Source: Microbacterium salitolerans (lineage in GTDB: Bacteria; Actinomycetota; Actinomycetes; Actinomycetales; Microbacteriaceae). From it: a stretch of 64,000 nucleotides of DNA. The first letter of the stretch is position 1. Each line of letters opens with the position of its first letter. This document shows, one piece after another, positions 18,817 through 27,539 of this stretch. The notes beneath the pieces are model-generated. The model worked only from the letters and a program-made list of their open reading frames with translations. It did no database searches and was not told the DNA's origin. The stretch lies in contig NZ_JAHKSH010000002.1 of the NCBI RefSeq assembly GCF_019720895.1, positions 639,563 to 703,562 on the forward strand. Reading direction: 5' to 3'. Both the position numbers and the translations under genes were made by a program.

Positions 18817-21261
18817 ATGGCGCGCACGCAGGAACCCGCCGCCTCACCGGCCGACGAGCGCATCGAAGACATCGCTCTCGAGAGCGAGATGCAGGATTCG
18901 TACCTCGAGTACGCCTACTCGGTGATCTACTCCCGCGCGCTTCCCGACGCGCGCGACGGCCTCAAGCCCGTCCAGCGACGCATCCTGTACCAGATGGCCG
19001 AGATGGGCCTCCGTCCGGACCGCGGGCACGTGAAGAGCGCACGCGTCGTCGGCGATGTGATGGGCAAGCTCCACCCCCACGGCGACAGCGCGATCTACGA
19101 CGCCCTCGTGCGCCTGTCGCAGGACTTCGCGATGCGGGTGCCGCTGGTCGACGGTCACGGCAACTTCGGCTCCCTTGACGACGGACCGGCCGCGTCTCGA
19201 TACACGGAGGCGCGACTCGACCGCTCCGCCCTGCGGATGACCGAGCATCTCAGCGAGGACGTCGTCGACTTCGTGCCGAACTACGACGGCCAGTACCAGC
19301 AGCCCGATGTGCTGCCCGCGGCGTACCCGAACCTCCTCGTGAACGGCGCCACGGGCATCGCGGTCGGCATGGCGACGAACATGGCGCCCCACAACCTCAT
19401 CGAGGTCGTGGGCGCCGCGACGCACCTCCTGGAGCATCCCGAGGCGACGACGGACGACCTCATGCAGTTCGTGCCGGGCCCGGACTTCCCCTCGGGCGGC
19501 ATCATCATGGGACTCGACGGCGTCCGCGACGCCTACGAGACCGGTCGCGGATCCGTCAAGGTCCGTGCGAAGACGACGATCGAGCAGATCGGGCCGCGAC
19601 GCACCGGCATCGTCGTGACCGAGCTCCCGTACATGGTCGGCCCGGAGCGCGTGATCGAGAAGCTCAAGGACGCCGTGCAGTCGAAGAAGCTGCAGGGCAT
19701 CAGCGACGTGAACGACCTCTCGGACCGCAAGCACGGCCTGCGGCTCGTGATCGGTGTGAAGACCGGCTTCGATCCCGCAGCGGTGCTCGAGCGCCTCTTC
19801 CGCCTGACGCCGCTCGAGGACTCCTTCGGCTTCAACAACGTCGCGCTCGTCGACGGCCAGCCGTCGACGCTCGGCCTGCGGGACATGCTCGTCGTGTACG
19901 TGAACCACCGCATCGAGGTCGTGACGCGCCGCACGACGTACCGTCTCCGGCGCCGGCGCGAGCGCCTGCACCTGGTCGAGGGCCTGCTCGTCGCCATCCT
20001 CGACATCGACGAGGTCATCCAGGTGATCCGCACGTCCGAGACGAGCGACGAGGCGAGGACGCGCCTCTGCCAGGTGTTCGACCTCGACGAGGTGCAGGCG
20101 GAGTACATCCTCGAACTGCGCCTGCGGCGGCTCACGAAGTTCTCGCGCATCGAGCTCGAGACCGAGCGCGACGAGCTGCTCGCCGAGATCGCCCAGCTCG
20201 AGGAGCTGCTGGGGTCCGAAGCGCTGATCCGGCGTCAGGTGGCGCGCGAGCTCGAGGCCGTGTCCGACGAGCTCGGCACGCCCCGCCGCACGGTGCTCAT
20301 GAATGCGCGCCCGCAGCCGAAGCGCCCCGCCAAGTCGGGAGACGCGGACCTGCAGATCGCCGATGCCCCCACGCTCGTCGCACTGTCGACGACCGGACGC
20401 GCCGTGCGCATCGATGCGCCCGAGGGCGAGCAGATCGCCCCTCCCGCGCGACGCAGCAAGCACGACGCGATCCTGTCGACGGCCATCACGACGGTGCGCG
20501 GCGAGATCGGCGCCATCACGTCCTCGGGCCGCCTGCTGCGGTTCTCCCCCATCGATCTGCCGTCGGTCCCCCCGACGTCGATCTCGCTCGGCGCGGGCCA
20601 ACGGCTGCGCGACTACATCGGGCTCACCGACAAGAACGAGGACATCCTCGGCCTCGTCGTGCCCAGCAGCGACACGCCCCTCGCACTGGGCACCGCGGGC
20701 GGCGTCGTCAAGCGCATCGTGCCGTCGACACTGGCTGTGCGCCCCGAGCTGGAGATCATCTCGCTCAAGTCGGGCGATCGCGTGGTCGGCGTCGCGGACG
20801 CCGCAGACGATGCTGACGTCGTGTTCGTCACGACCGATGCCCGACTGCTGCGCTTCTCCGCATCGGCCGTTCGTCCTCAGGGCGCCTCGGCGAGCGGCAT
20901 GGCCGGCATCAAGCTGTCGCCCGGCTCCTCCGCTCTGTTCTTCGGATCCGTGACCGGCGACGGCAACGTCGTCGTGACCGTCTCGACCGCAGAGGGGACC
21001 ATCCTCGGCACCGATGCGGGCCGTGCGAAGATCAGCGACTTCGGCGAGTATCCGACAAAGGGCCGCGGCACGGGCGGCGTACGCGCACATGCCTTCCTGA
21101 AGGGCGAGGATCACCTGCAGATCGCCTGGGCGGGCCCCGACCCCGCCTACGCGCTCGATGCAAAGGGCGCCGTCCGGAAGATTCCGATGACACTCTCGAA
21201 GCGCGACGGCTCCGGGCAGCCGCTAGAGGCGCCGCTGGCCACGATCGGTCGCGCGCTGTAG
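18817..21261 (+). CDS. parC: DNA topoisomerase IV subunit A
   Basis: 814 residues from ATG 18817, with AAGGAGG upstream. The winged-helix/tower domain has the active-site tyrosine Tyr129 in [10 protein letters not shown]. The quinolone-determining segment [10 protein letters not shown] keeps Ser91 and Asp95, the sensitive-type residues. The C-terminal beta-propeller lacks a clear GyrA box, which favours ParC over GyrA. Its partner parE lies immediately downstream on the opposite strand, so the subunit genes converge instead of forming an operon. The enzyme decatenates replicated chromosomes. Confidence 0.92.
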   Translation: MARTQEPAASPADERIEDIALESEMQDSYLEYAYSVIYSRALPDARDGLKPVQRRILYQMAEMGLRPDRGHVKSARVVGDVMGKLHPHGDSAIYDALVRLSQDFAMRVPLVDGHGNFGSLDDGPAASRYTEARLDRSALRMTEHLSEDVVDFVPNYDGQYQQPDVLPAAYPNLLVNGATGIAVGMATNMAPHNLIEVVGAATHLLEHPEATTDDLMQFVPGPDFPSGGIIMGLDGVRDAYETGRGSVKVRAKTTIEQIGPRRTGIVVTELPYMVGPERVIEKLKDAVQSKKLQGISDVNDLSDRKHGLRLVIGVKTGFDPAAVLERLFRLTPLEDSFGFNNVALVDGQPSTLGLRDMLVVYVNHRIEVVTRRTTYRLRRRRERLHLVEGLLVAILDIDEVIQVIRTSETSDEARTRLCQVFDLDEVQAEYILELRLRRLTKFSRIELETERDELLAEIAQLEELLGSEALIRRQVARELEAVSDELGTPRRTVLMNARPQPKRPAKSGDADLQIADAPTLVALSTTGRAVRIDAPEGEQIAPPARRSKHDAILSTAITTVRGEIGAITSSGRLLRFSPIDLPSVPPTSISLGAGQRLRDYIGLTDKNEDILGLVVPSSDTPLALGTAGGVVKRIVPSTLAVRPELEIISLKSGDRVVGVADAADDADVVFVTTDARLLRFSASAVRPQGASASGMAGIKLSPGSSALFFGSVTGDGNVVVTVSTAEGTILGTDAGRAKISDFGEYPTKGRGTGGVRAHAFLKGEDHLQIAWAGPDPAYALDAKGAVRKIPMTLSKRDGSGQPLEAPLATIGRAL

Positions 21262-21348
21262 GAGATCCCCTCTCGACGCGACGGTCGACGAGCGCCGGAG
21301 GCATCGTGCGGGAGACGGCTCTGACGCACGTCGCGGCCGACGCGTCCT

Positions 21349-21372
21349 CCCCCGCCCACCGGCGGGCGGGGG
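21349..21372. terminator. GC hairpin between convergent parC and parE
   Basis: CCCCCGCCC (21349-21357) pairs with GGGCGGGGG (21364-21372) around a 6-base loop, directly before the parE stop codon. There is no U-tract, so termination efficiency is uncertain. Confidence 0.6.
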
Positions 21373-23466
21373 CTATGCGTCGATCGCCTCCTTGTCGAGG
21401 CGCGCCGCTCCCTGGACGATGAAGTTGCGCCGCGGCGCCACCTCGCTCCCCATGAGCATCTCGAACACGTGGCCCGCCTCCTCGGCGTCCTCCATGCGCA
21501 CGCGACGCAGGAGGCGGCCGTCGCGCGACATCGTCGTGTCAGCGAGCTGATCGGCATCCATCTCGCCGAGGCCCTTGTAGCGCTGAATCGGCTCCTGCCA
21601 GCGCTTGTTCTGCCGGCGCAGCTTGGCGAGCAGGGTGTTCAGCTCGCGATCGCTGTAGGTGTAGATCGTCTCGTTCGGCTTCGATCCCGGATTCATGACG
21701 ATCACCCGGTGCAGAGGCGGAACAGCCGCATAGACGCGCCCGTGCTCGATGAGCGGGCGCATGTACCGATAGAACAGCGTGAGGAGCAGCGTCCGGATGT
21801 GGGCGCCGTCGACGTCGGCGTCGCTCAGGATGATGACCTTGCCGTAGCGGGCCACGTCGATGTCGAAGGACCGTCCCGAACCCGCGCCGACCACCTGGAT
21901 CAGCGCGGCGCACTCGGCGTTCGAGAGCATGTCGCCGATCGACGCCTTCTGCGTATTGAGGATCTTCCCGCGGATGGGGAAGAGCGCCTGATACTCGCTG
22001 TCGCGTGCCTTGCGCGCCGTTCCGAGCGCCGAGTCTCCCTCGACGATGAACAGCTCGGAGTTCGACACGTCGTTCGAACGGCAGTCGATGAGCTTGGCCG
22101 GAAGCGACGACGACTCGAGCGCGTTCTTGCGGCGCTGCGTCTCCTTGTGGGCACGGGCCGAGACGCGCGCCTTCATCTCGCTCACGACCTTGTCGAGCAG
22201 CATCGACACCTGGCTCTTGTCGTCGCGCTTGGTCGACGTGAACCGGTGCTTCATCCCCTCGCGCACGACCTTCGCGACGATGGCCCGCACGGCAGGAGTG
22301 CCGAGCACTTCCTTCGTCTGGCCCTCGAACTGCGGTTCGGGCAGGCTGACGTTGAGCACGGCGGTGAGCCCCGCGAGCACGTCGTCCTTCTCGAGCTTGT
22401 CGTTTCCGACCTTGAGCCGACGGGCGTTCTTGTCGACCTCCGCGCGCAGCTGCTTCGTGAGCTCCTGCTCGAAGCCCTGCTGGTGCGTGCCGCCCTTGGG
22501 CGTCGCGATGATGTTCACGAACGACCGCATGATCGTGTCGTATCCCGTGCCCCAGCGCAGCGCGATGTCGACGCGGCACTCCCGTTCGACCTCGGTCGAG
22601 CGCATGGAGCCATCGGGCTGCAGCGTCGGGACCGTCTCGGTGAAGCTTCCCGTCCCCTCGAGCCTCCAGGTGTCCGTGACCGGGGCATCCATCGAGAGGA
22701 ACTCGACGAACTCGCCGAGGCCGCCGTCGAAGCGGTAGGAGCTCTCCTTCACACCGACCTCGGGGTCGTCGGCCGCGCGCTCATCGCGGATGACGATCTC
22801 GAGCCCCGGCACGAGGAATGCCGTCTGACGGGCGCGGGTGACGAGCTCCTCGTACTGGAAGGCGGCGTCGCTCGTGAAGATCTGACGATCGGCCCAGTAC
22901 CGCACGCGCGTGCCGGTGACGCCGCGCTTCGTCTTGCCGATGACGCGCAGTTCGCTGTTCTTCTCGAACGGCGTGAACGGCGCATCCGGGCGCGCCTCAC
23001 CGGTATCTCCGAAGATGCCGGGCTCACCCCGGTGGAAGCTCATCGCGTGCGTCTTGCCGCCGCGGTCGACCTCGACATCGAGACGCTCGCTGAGCGCGTT
23101 CACGACCGACGCCCCCACGCCGTGCAGGCCGCCGGAGGCCGCGTAGGACCCGCCGCCGAACTTCCCGCCGGCATGGAGCTTCGTGTACACGACCTCGACG
23201 CCCGTGAGGCCGGTGCGCGGCTCGACGTCGACGGGCACGCCTCGGCCGCGATCCTGGACCTCGACGCTGCCGTCGTGGCGGAGCACGACCTCGATGCGAT
23301 CGCCGTTGCCGGCGACGGCCTCGTCGACCGAGTTGTCGATGATCTCCCAGAGGCAGTGCATGAGCCCGGGCGAGCCGTTCGAGCCGATGTACATGCCCGG
23401 GCGCTTGCGAACGGCCTCCAGGCCTTCCAGCACCTGCAGATGATGGGCGGAGTACTCAGCTGTCAC
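21373..23466 (-). CDS. parE: DNA topoisomerase IV subunit B
   Basis: 697 residues from GTG 23466. GHKL ATPase motifs are present: EIIDNSVDEAVAG, DRGRGVPV and GGLHGVGASVVNALS. The TOPRIM part shows FIVEGDSALGTA and ILSDADVDGAHIRTLLL, and the C-terminus has QRYKGLGEMDADQL. This is the ATP-driven partner of ParC. A TAGGAT box sits 8 bp before the GTG, suggesting a leaderless message. The gene lies on the strand opposite to parC and next to the sigA region. GyrB is a homologue, but pairing with the adjacent ParC-type subunit favours ParE. Confidence 0.92.
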   Translation of the reverse strand: MTAEYSAHHLQVLEGLEAVRKRPGMYIGSNGSPGLMHCLWEIIDNSVDEAVAGNGDRIEVVLRHDGSVEVQDRGRGVPVDVEPRTGLTGVEVVYTKLHAGGKFGGGSYAASGGLHGVGASVVNALSERLDVEVDRGGKTHAMSFHRGEPGIFGDTGEARPDAPFTPFEKNSELRVIGKTKRGVTGTRVRYWADRQIFTSDAAFQYEELVTRARQTAFLVPGLEIVIRDERAADDPEVGVKESSYRFDGGLGEFVEFLSMDAPVTDTWRLEGTGSFTETVPTLQPDGSMRSTEVERECRVDIALRWGTGYDTIMRSFVNIIATPKGGTHQQGFEQELTKQLRAEVDKNARRLKVGNDKLEKDDVLAGLTAVLNVSLPEPQFEGQTKEVLGTPAVRAIVAKVVREGMKHRFTSTKRDDKSQVSMLLDKVVSEMKARVSARAHKETQRRKNALESSSLPAKLIDCRSNDVSNSELFIVEGDSALGTARKARDSEYQALFPIRGKILNTQKASIGDMLSNAECAALIQVVGAGSGRSFDIDVARYGKVIILSDADVDGAHIRTLLLTLFYRYMRPLIEHGRVYAAVPPLHRVIVMNPGSKPNETIYTYSDRELNTLLAKLRRQNKRWQEPIQRYKGLGEMDADQLADTTMSRDGRLLRRVRMEDAEEAGHVFEMLMGSEVAPRRNFIVQGAARLDKEAIDA

Positions 23467-23665
23467 GATGTTCGATCCTATCTTCGAATCCGTCCGGCGC
23501 CGCGCTGACACTCCCGCGGCCGGACTCCCGCTGCGAGGATCCGAGTCGTCGTACGCCCAGCGCGAAATGTGCCGCCGTTTCGGGAAGCTCACGGGGGCCG
23601 GCGTGGTTGTATGGAGGACAGACGAAGACGTGGATCTGCTGAACGACAACGAAGGAGGCAGCCCG

Positions 23666-23887
23666 ATGACTGCGACGACGACCGCCGATGCACCTGTCTC
23701 GCACCGCCTCACCGCGGCTGACCGCTGCGACGCATGCGGAGCGCAGGCCTACATCGCCGCCGAGGTGGGAGGCAGCGAGCTGCTCTACTGCGCGCACCAC
23801 GGCCGCAAGTTCGAAGAGAAGCTTCGCGCCGTCGCCACCGCGTGGCACGACGAGACCGAGAAGCTCGACGCGGAGGCCGCGAACTGA
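23666..23887 (+). CDS. DUF7455 small zinc-binding protein
   Basis: 73 residues preceded by GAAGGAGG. It contains DRCDACGAQAYI and a later YCAHHGRKFEEKL, giving CxxC plus CxHH ligands for one zinc ion, followed by a helical tail. It is a short actinobacterial protein of unknown function usually found between parE and sigA, as here. A strong terminator follows 10 bp after the stop, so it is monocistronic. Confidence 0.87.
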   Translation: MTATTTADAPVSHRLTAADRCDACGAQAYIAAEVGGSELLYCAHHGRKFEEKLRAVATAWHDETEKLDAEAAN

Positions 23888-23896
23888 GACTTCCCG

Positions 23897-23934
23897 AAGA
23901 GCCCCTCCCGACCCGCCGTCGGGAGGGGCTCTTT
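23897..23934. terminator. Rho-independent terminator after DUF7455
   Basis: AAGAGCCCCTCCCGAC (23897-23912) and its complement (23918-23933) make a 16-bp stem with a 5-base loop, followed by TTTCT. It also lies 27 bp beyond the 3' end of the convergent racemase-like gene and could serve both. Confidence 0.85.
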
Positions 23935-23960
23935 CTGTGCGGCGACGGGGCGCTCGACGC

Positions 23961-25001
23961 TCAGAGGTAGGCGCGTGGGACCAGAGGCGAGATCCGGAGG
24001 AGCGGCTCCTCCCCGACCGTGCCGATCGCTTCGCCGAGGTCGGTCGGCGTCGGCTCCCCTGATGCGCCCGACCCGAAGATGACGACCTCGTCGTCGAGCG
24101 CCGCGCCCGGCCAGGCCGCAACGAACGCCTCGAACGGGTCCACGCGGAGAAGCTCCCGCGGACCGGCGGGCGTCGACACCGAGACGCGGCCGCCCAACGT
24201 CGACGGGAGGCCATCGACGGCGCCGATGCCGATGCGCACGCCCGCGTCGACCACCCCGGTCACGCGGGCCACAAGCGAGGACACGGGAGCGATTCCGGGG
24301 AGGTCGGGGCCGTCTTCGGAGCGCACGCCGAAGCAGAACGCGCCCACGCGCACCAGGTCGTAGCGGAACTCCGGGCGGTGCCACGAGGCCGCGCTCGCCG
24401 CGAGGTGGCGCACATCGGGATCCAGCCCAGCGGCGCGCGCCGCGTCGACCGCGTCGTCGAAGACGGCGCGGGAGACATCGTCCTCGTCGTCGCTCGCCTC
24501 CGCGATATGGCTCCAGATCCCCGTCACGCGGATCCTGCTCTCGCGCTCCCAGCCACGCGCGGCCGCACAGAATTCGGCCCACGCCTCAGGACGGACGCCG
24601 TTGCGGTGGAGCCCGGTGTCGATCTTGAGATGAACCGGCGCGACGACGCCCGCGCTGCGGGCCGCGCGCGCGATCCGCTCGAGATACGAGATATCGCCGA
24701 CGCCGAGTTCGAGGCCTCCTCGTATGCCCGCTTCCGCCTCTTCCTCGGACACGGTCATCCATGCCAGTACGCGCGCACGATCACCTGCTTCGGCCTTCGC
24801 GCGGAGCGAGCTCGCCAGGTCGATGCCGCCGAACCAGACCGCCCCCGCATCGAGGGCGGCATCGACGATGGGCTCGACACCCTGGGCATAGGCGTCGTCC
24901 TTGATGACGACGAGCACCTCCGCGGGCGCCATGCGCGCTCGCACGGCACGAACATTCCGGCGGAGGCGTCCGAGGTCGACGCGCAGCTCTGCCGTGTTCA
25001 C
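23961..25001 (-). CDS. Alanine racemase-like protein A (keeps PLP lysine, lacks catalytic tyrosine)
   Basis: 346 residues from GTG 25001. The fold-type III barrel is complete: Lys34 and Tyr38 in VIKDDAYAQG match the PLP-lysine motif KADAYGHG; Arg133 in KIDTGLHRNG, His165 in GIWSHIAEAS and Arg218 in YDLVRVGAF match substrate and PLP contacts. The C-terminal beta-domain is shortened: the GVSYG tyrosine segment is missing near residue 253, the CMD motif is absent, and the phosphate-contacting tyrosine near 331 is Glu. It still ends in the family's LRISPxVPRxYL. The start overlaps the upstream gene's stop by GTGA, implying coupled translation. On its own it should be a poor racemase. Confidence 0.85.
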   Translation of the reverse strand: MNTAELRVDLGRLRRNVRAVRARMAPAEVLVVIKDDAYAQGVEPIVDAALDAGAVWFGGIDLASSLRAKAEAGDRARVLAWMTVSEEEAEAGIRGGLELGVGDISYLERIARAARSAGVVAPVHLKIDTGLHRNGVRPEAWAEFCAAARGWERESRIRVTGIWSHIAEASDDEDDVSRAVFDDAVDAARAAGLDPDVRHLAASAASWHRPEFRYDLVRVGAFCFGVRSEDGPDLPGIAPVSSLVARVTGVVDAGVRIGIGAVDGLPSTLGGRVSVSTPAGPRELLRVDPFEAFVAAWPGAALDDEVVIFGSGASGEPTPTDLGEAIGTVGEEPLLRISPLVPRAYL

Positions 25002-25675
25002 GGGACCACCTCCCGCGGAGCGGACAGCCCCACCACGGCGACGAGCTCCAGCGCCGACCAACCCGTGGCACGCACCCAGTCGTCGAGCAGATGCGGGGCG
25101 GATCCTCCGAAGTACACGGCCTCCGCGCCGGACTCCAGCTCCAGATCGCTGCCGATGTCGACCACGCACACGTCCATCGCCACGCGGCCGATGATGGGGC
25201 GTTCCGCGTCTCCGAAGCGCACGGACGCCGTTCCGCCGATCGCGCGTGCCACGCCCTGCGCGTATCCGCCAGAGATCAGCGCGGCGTTGGTGTCGCTCGT
25301 CGCGCGATGCCTGTAGCCATACGAGACACCGTCGCCGGCGCGCAGGCGCTTCGTCTGCAGGACGGGGGCCGCGAACGTCAGTGCGGGGGCTCCACGTCCG
25401 TTCAGCCCGTAGACGGCATCGAGATCGAGGGCCGGCCCCGCCGACGGATGCATCCCGAGCGCCACGGCATCAGCGGGCTCGTCCGTGCGCGCCGCGGTCA
25501 CGCCCGCGGCGCGTGCGGACTCCGCCACCGTCGCGGCGCCGTGGCCGCACGCGTCGCGACGCAGATCCACGACGACATCGCGACGGCCTGCGGCCGCCGC
25601 GGCGATATTTTTCTCGAGCGCCGCGCGCGACACACGCACCCGCGGAGCGCTCATGCTCAGAGTCGACTCACTCAT
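24998..25675 (-). CDS. Alanine racemase-like protein B (barrel-deleted, keeps catalytic tyrosine domain)
   Basis: 225 residues from ATG 25675. Residues 11-70 resemble the first strands of the racemase barrel, but the PLP-lysine motif is RRDACGHG (Lys to Arg39, Tyr to Cys43) and about 170 residues of barrel are then missing. From about residue 100 a full C-terminal beta-domain follows with GVSYGYR (catalytic Tyr119), GGYAQG and GRVAMD (Met167, Asp168). These residues act in trans on the partner subunit in the family's dimers. A TAGTCT box 7 bp before the ATG suggests a leaderless message. GTGA overlap with gene A predicts co-production and heterodimer formation. Confidence 0.83.
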   Translation of the reverse strand: MSESTLSMSAPRVRVSRAALEKNIAAAAAGRRDVVVDLRRDACGHGAATVAESARAAGVTAARTDEPADAVALGMHPSAGPALDLDAVYGLNGRGAPALTFAAPVLQTKRLRAGDGVSYGYRHRATSDTNAALISGGYAQGVARAIGGTASVRFGDAERPIIGRVAMDVCVVDIGSDLELESGAEAVYFGGSAPHLLDDWVRATGWSALELVAVVGLSAPREVVP

Positions 25676-25681
25676 CCGACC

Positions 25682-25688
25682 TAGACTA
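25682..25688. promoter_or_regulatory. Divergent -10 element between racemase B and ATP-grasp gene
   Basis: The near-palindrome CCTAGACTAGG (25680-25690) holds TAGTCT on the minus strand (25688-25683), 7 bp before the racemase B ATG, and TAGACT on the plus strand (25682-25687), about 73 bp before the ATP-grasp ATG. The two would compete for polymerase. No strong -35 hexamers are visible. Confidence 0.4.
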
Positions 25689-25760
25689 GGCGGCGCCCGC
25701 CTGAGCGCGTACCCAGCGATCCGCATACGGGCACCGACTTCCCGCCGACCCGGAGGATCC

Positions 25761-26786
25761 ATGCCCGCGAACGGCCTCGCCCTCGGACCGAAGCTCCGCT
25801 ATCTCGCAGAGCGCGCCCGCCGCATCGACATCGGCTCGGTGATCGAGCGCGCTCGAGAGGTGCACGACGAGCACGGCAAGGCGGTGCCTGCCGTGCTCGC
25901 GGACATGCTCTGGTCCGCCGCGAAGAAGGATGTCGCGTTCCAGGACTACGTCGACTTCGACTTCGCGATCCTCTCCGCCGCCGAGCGCGAGACCTTCATG
26001 ACCCACCCTGTCTCGGCACAGCTCGCTCAGCAGTGGTCGCAGCCCGCCGGGCGGAAGATCTTCGAGGACAAGATCGCCTTCAATCGCCGATTCGACGCGT
26101 TCCTGAAGCGCGCGTGGCTCATCGTCGACGACCACAACGTGGATGCCGTGCGTGAGTTCGTCGAGACCCAGAAGACGATCATCGCGAAGGTGCCCGTGAG
26201 CCACATGGGCCTCGGCGTGCGCCGGTATCACGCGAAGGACGTCGACGACTGGTCGGCCTTCCACCGCCAGCTGCGCGACCGCGGCGAGGTGCTGCTCGAG
26301 GAGATCATCACGCAGCACGACGACATCTCCGCCGTCTGCCCCGGCACCGTCAACACGACGCGCATCACGGCGTTCTTCGACGGCGCGGACGTGCACGTTC
26401 TCGCCGTCGCGCAGAAGTTCGGGCGCGGCGAAGTCAGCGACCAGATGTCGTACGGCGGCTTCTACACGATGCTGGACCCGGACACGGGCCACGCGATGAG
26501 CGCCGGGTACGACTCGCACGCGCATGTGCACGAGACCCACCCCGACACCGGCTTCCGCATCGCCGACTTCCAGCTCCCCCTGTTCGACGAGGCCGTCGCG
26601 CTCGTCGACAAGGCCGCCCGTGAGGTCCCCGACGTGCAGTACGCGGGATGGGACGTGGTCGTGACCCCGACCGGTCCTGTGCTCGTCGAGGGCAACTGGG
26701 GTGCGGGCGTGTACGAGAACAAGCCGAGCGTGTCGGGTGTCCGCACCGGGCACAAGCCGCGCTATCGCGCAGCCATCGGCTTCTGA
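25761..26786 (+). CDS. ATP-grasp family protein (sugar-transfer-associated type)
   Basis: 341 residues from ATG 25761, with GGAGGA upstream. An N-terminal helical region (about 1-120) precedes an ATP-grasp fold with IIAKVPVSHMGLGV, LLEEIITQH, the family-typical CPGTVNTTRI, and near the C-terminus YAGWDVVVTPTGPVLVEGNW, whose Asp and Glu/Asn should bind Mg-ATP. ATP-grasp enzymes activate a carboxylate as acyl phosphate and join it to an amine. The real substrate is unknown. It is divergent from the split racemase genes and convergent with a CofE-like ligase, which suggests amino-acid attachment; that link is inference. Confidence 0.8.
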   Translation: MPANGLALGPKLRYLAERARRIDIGSVIERAREVHDEHGKAVPAVLADMLWSAAKKDVAFQDYVDFDFAILSAAERETFMTHPVSAQLAQQWSQPAGRKIFEDKIAFNRRFDAFLKRAWLIVDDHNVDAVREFVETQKTIIAKVPVSHMGLGVRRYHAKDVDDWSAFHRQLRDRGEVLLEEIITQHDDISAVCPGTVNTTRITAFFDGADVHVLAVAQKFGRGEVSDQMSYGGFYTMLDPDTGHAMSAGYDSHAHVHETHPDTGFRIADFQLPLFDEAVALVDKAAREVPDVQYAGWDVVVTPTGPVLVEGNWGAGVYENKPSVSGVRTGHKPRYRAAIGF

Positions 26787-26796
26787 GCACACGAAG

Positions 26797-26834
26797 AAGC
26801 GGCGGGGAGTCTCGGATGAGACTCCCCGCCGCTT
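26797..26834. terminator. Bidirectional terminator between ATP-grasp and CofE-like genes
   Basis: AAGCGGCGGGGAGTCTC (26797-26813) and its complement (26818-26834) form a 17-bp stem with a 4-base GGAT loop. Flanking CACACGAAG and CTTTCGTGTG extend the symmetry. It sits between two convergent stops. Confidence 0.85.
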
Positions 26835-26846
26835 TCGTGTGGGATG

Positions 26847-27539
26847 TCAGGCCGCGCGGATGATGCCCATCGGCGTCGACTGATGCCCCTGCCCCAGCGG
26901 GTTGTCGCTGAGGATCTTCACGAGGGTGCGCTCAGCCGTCTTGTCGAGGGTCGAGCCGAGGATGTTCCCGCCGATGTCGTTGATGTCGACGACCGCGACA
27001 TCGCAGCCGACGAGCTTCTTCATCTCCGCAGCGACCTCTCGCGGCCGCTCGGGGCCGAGCACGACCGCGTCGTTGTACGGCGGGATCGTGTTGGGAGTCG
27101 GGCCGTCGATCGCACGCGCCTTGTCGCCTGCGATCCGGTAGAAGTCGCCGCGCCGCCCGAAGAGCTTCGTCACGGCCGAGACGCCGGCGGCGAAGAGGAT
27201 CCGCAGCGGGCCGACCTCACGCAGAGCGAACTCCATCGTCTCGGGGATGCCGAGACCGATGCCGTACGCCGACTTCGTGACGTACTTCGAGAGGAAGCGC
27301 GCGAGCGGCCGAGGCTCGATCTCGCTCATCATGTAGGAGCGTCCCTGCATGATCGCGACGATCTTCTCGGTGATGAAGAGAGTGTCGCCCTGCTGGACCG
27401 AGTCGACCGCATACTTCTGGACGATCTCCTCGAGCTGATCGCCGGGCATCACCACGTGTGTGCGCAACGGGATGCGCAGGTACGAGGCGCCGTCGATCGT
27501 GACGTTGAGGGCCTTGCCCTCGTTGGCATCGCTCACCAT
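26847..27539 (-). CDS. Coenzyme F420-0:gamma-glutamyl ligase-like (CofE family) protein
   Basis: About 230 residues from ATG 27539 (GTG 27536 possible). It has CofE/FbiB-N features: PGDQLEEIVQKY, GDTLFITEKIVAIMQGR, and a C-terminal VVDINDIGGNILG stretch. CofE adds glutamate to F420-0 using GTP. No other F420 gene is in the window, so a different amino-acid acceptor is plausible. The ATG overlaps the sigA stop (TGATG), so it is translated from the sigA message. It lies next to the ATP-grasp gene and split racemase. The family call is good; the substrate is not known. Confidence 0.78.
   Translation of the reverse strand: MVSDANEGKALNVTIDGASYLRIPLRTHVVMPGDQLEEIVQKYAVDSVQQGDTLFITEKIVAIMQGRSYMMSEIEPRPLARFLSKYVTKSAYGIGLGIPETMEFALREVGPLRILFAAGVSAVTKLFGRRGDFYRIAGDKARAIDGPTPNTIPPYNDAVVLGPERPREVAAEMKKLVGCDVAVVDINDIGGNILGSTLDKTAERTLVKILSDNPLGQGHQSTPMGIIRAA

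Noticed and set aside
18844-21114. Long minus-strand frame opposite parC
   Set aside because: Antisense shadow of a clear parC; rich in His, Arg and Asp with no domain.
23961-25675. A single alanine racemase gene broken by a frameshift
   Set aside because: The two frames are both full of racemase sequence that overlaps in the alignment (both have N-terminal and C-terminal parts), so they are separate paralogues and not halves of one broken gene.
26847-27539. Evidence for F420 biosynthesis
   Set aside because: Only a CofE homologue is present; no CofC, CofD or FbiC gene is in the window, so the pathway cannot be inferred.
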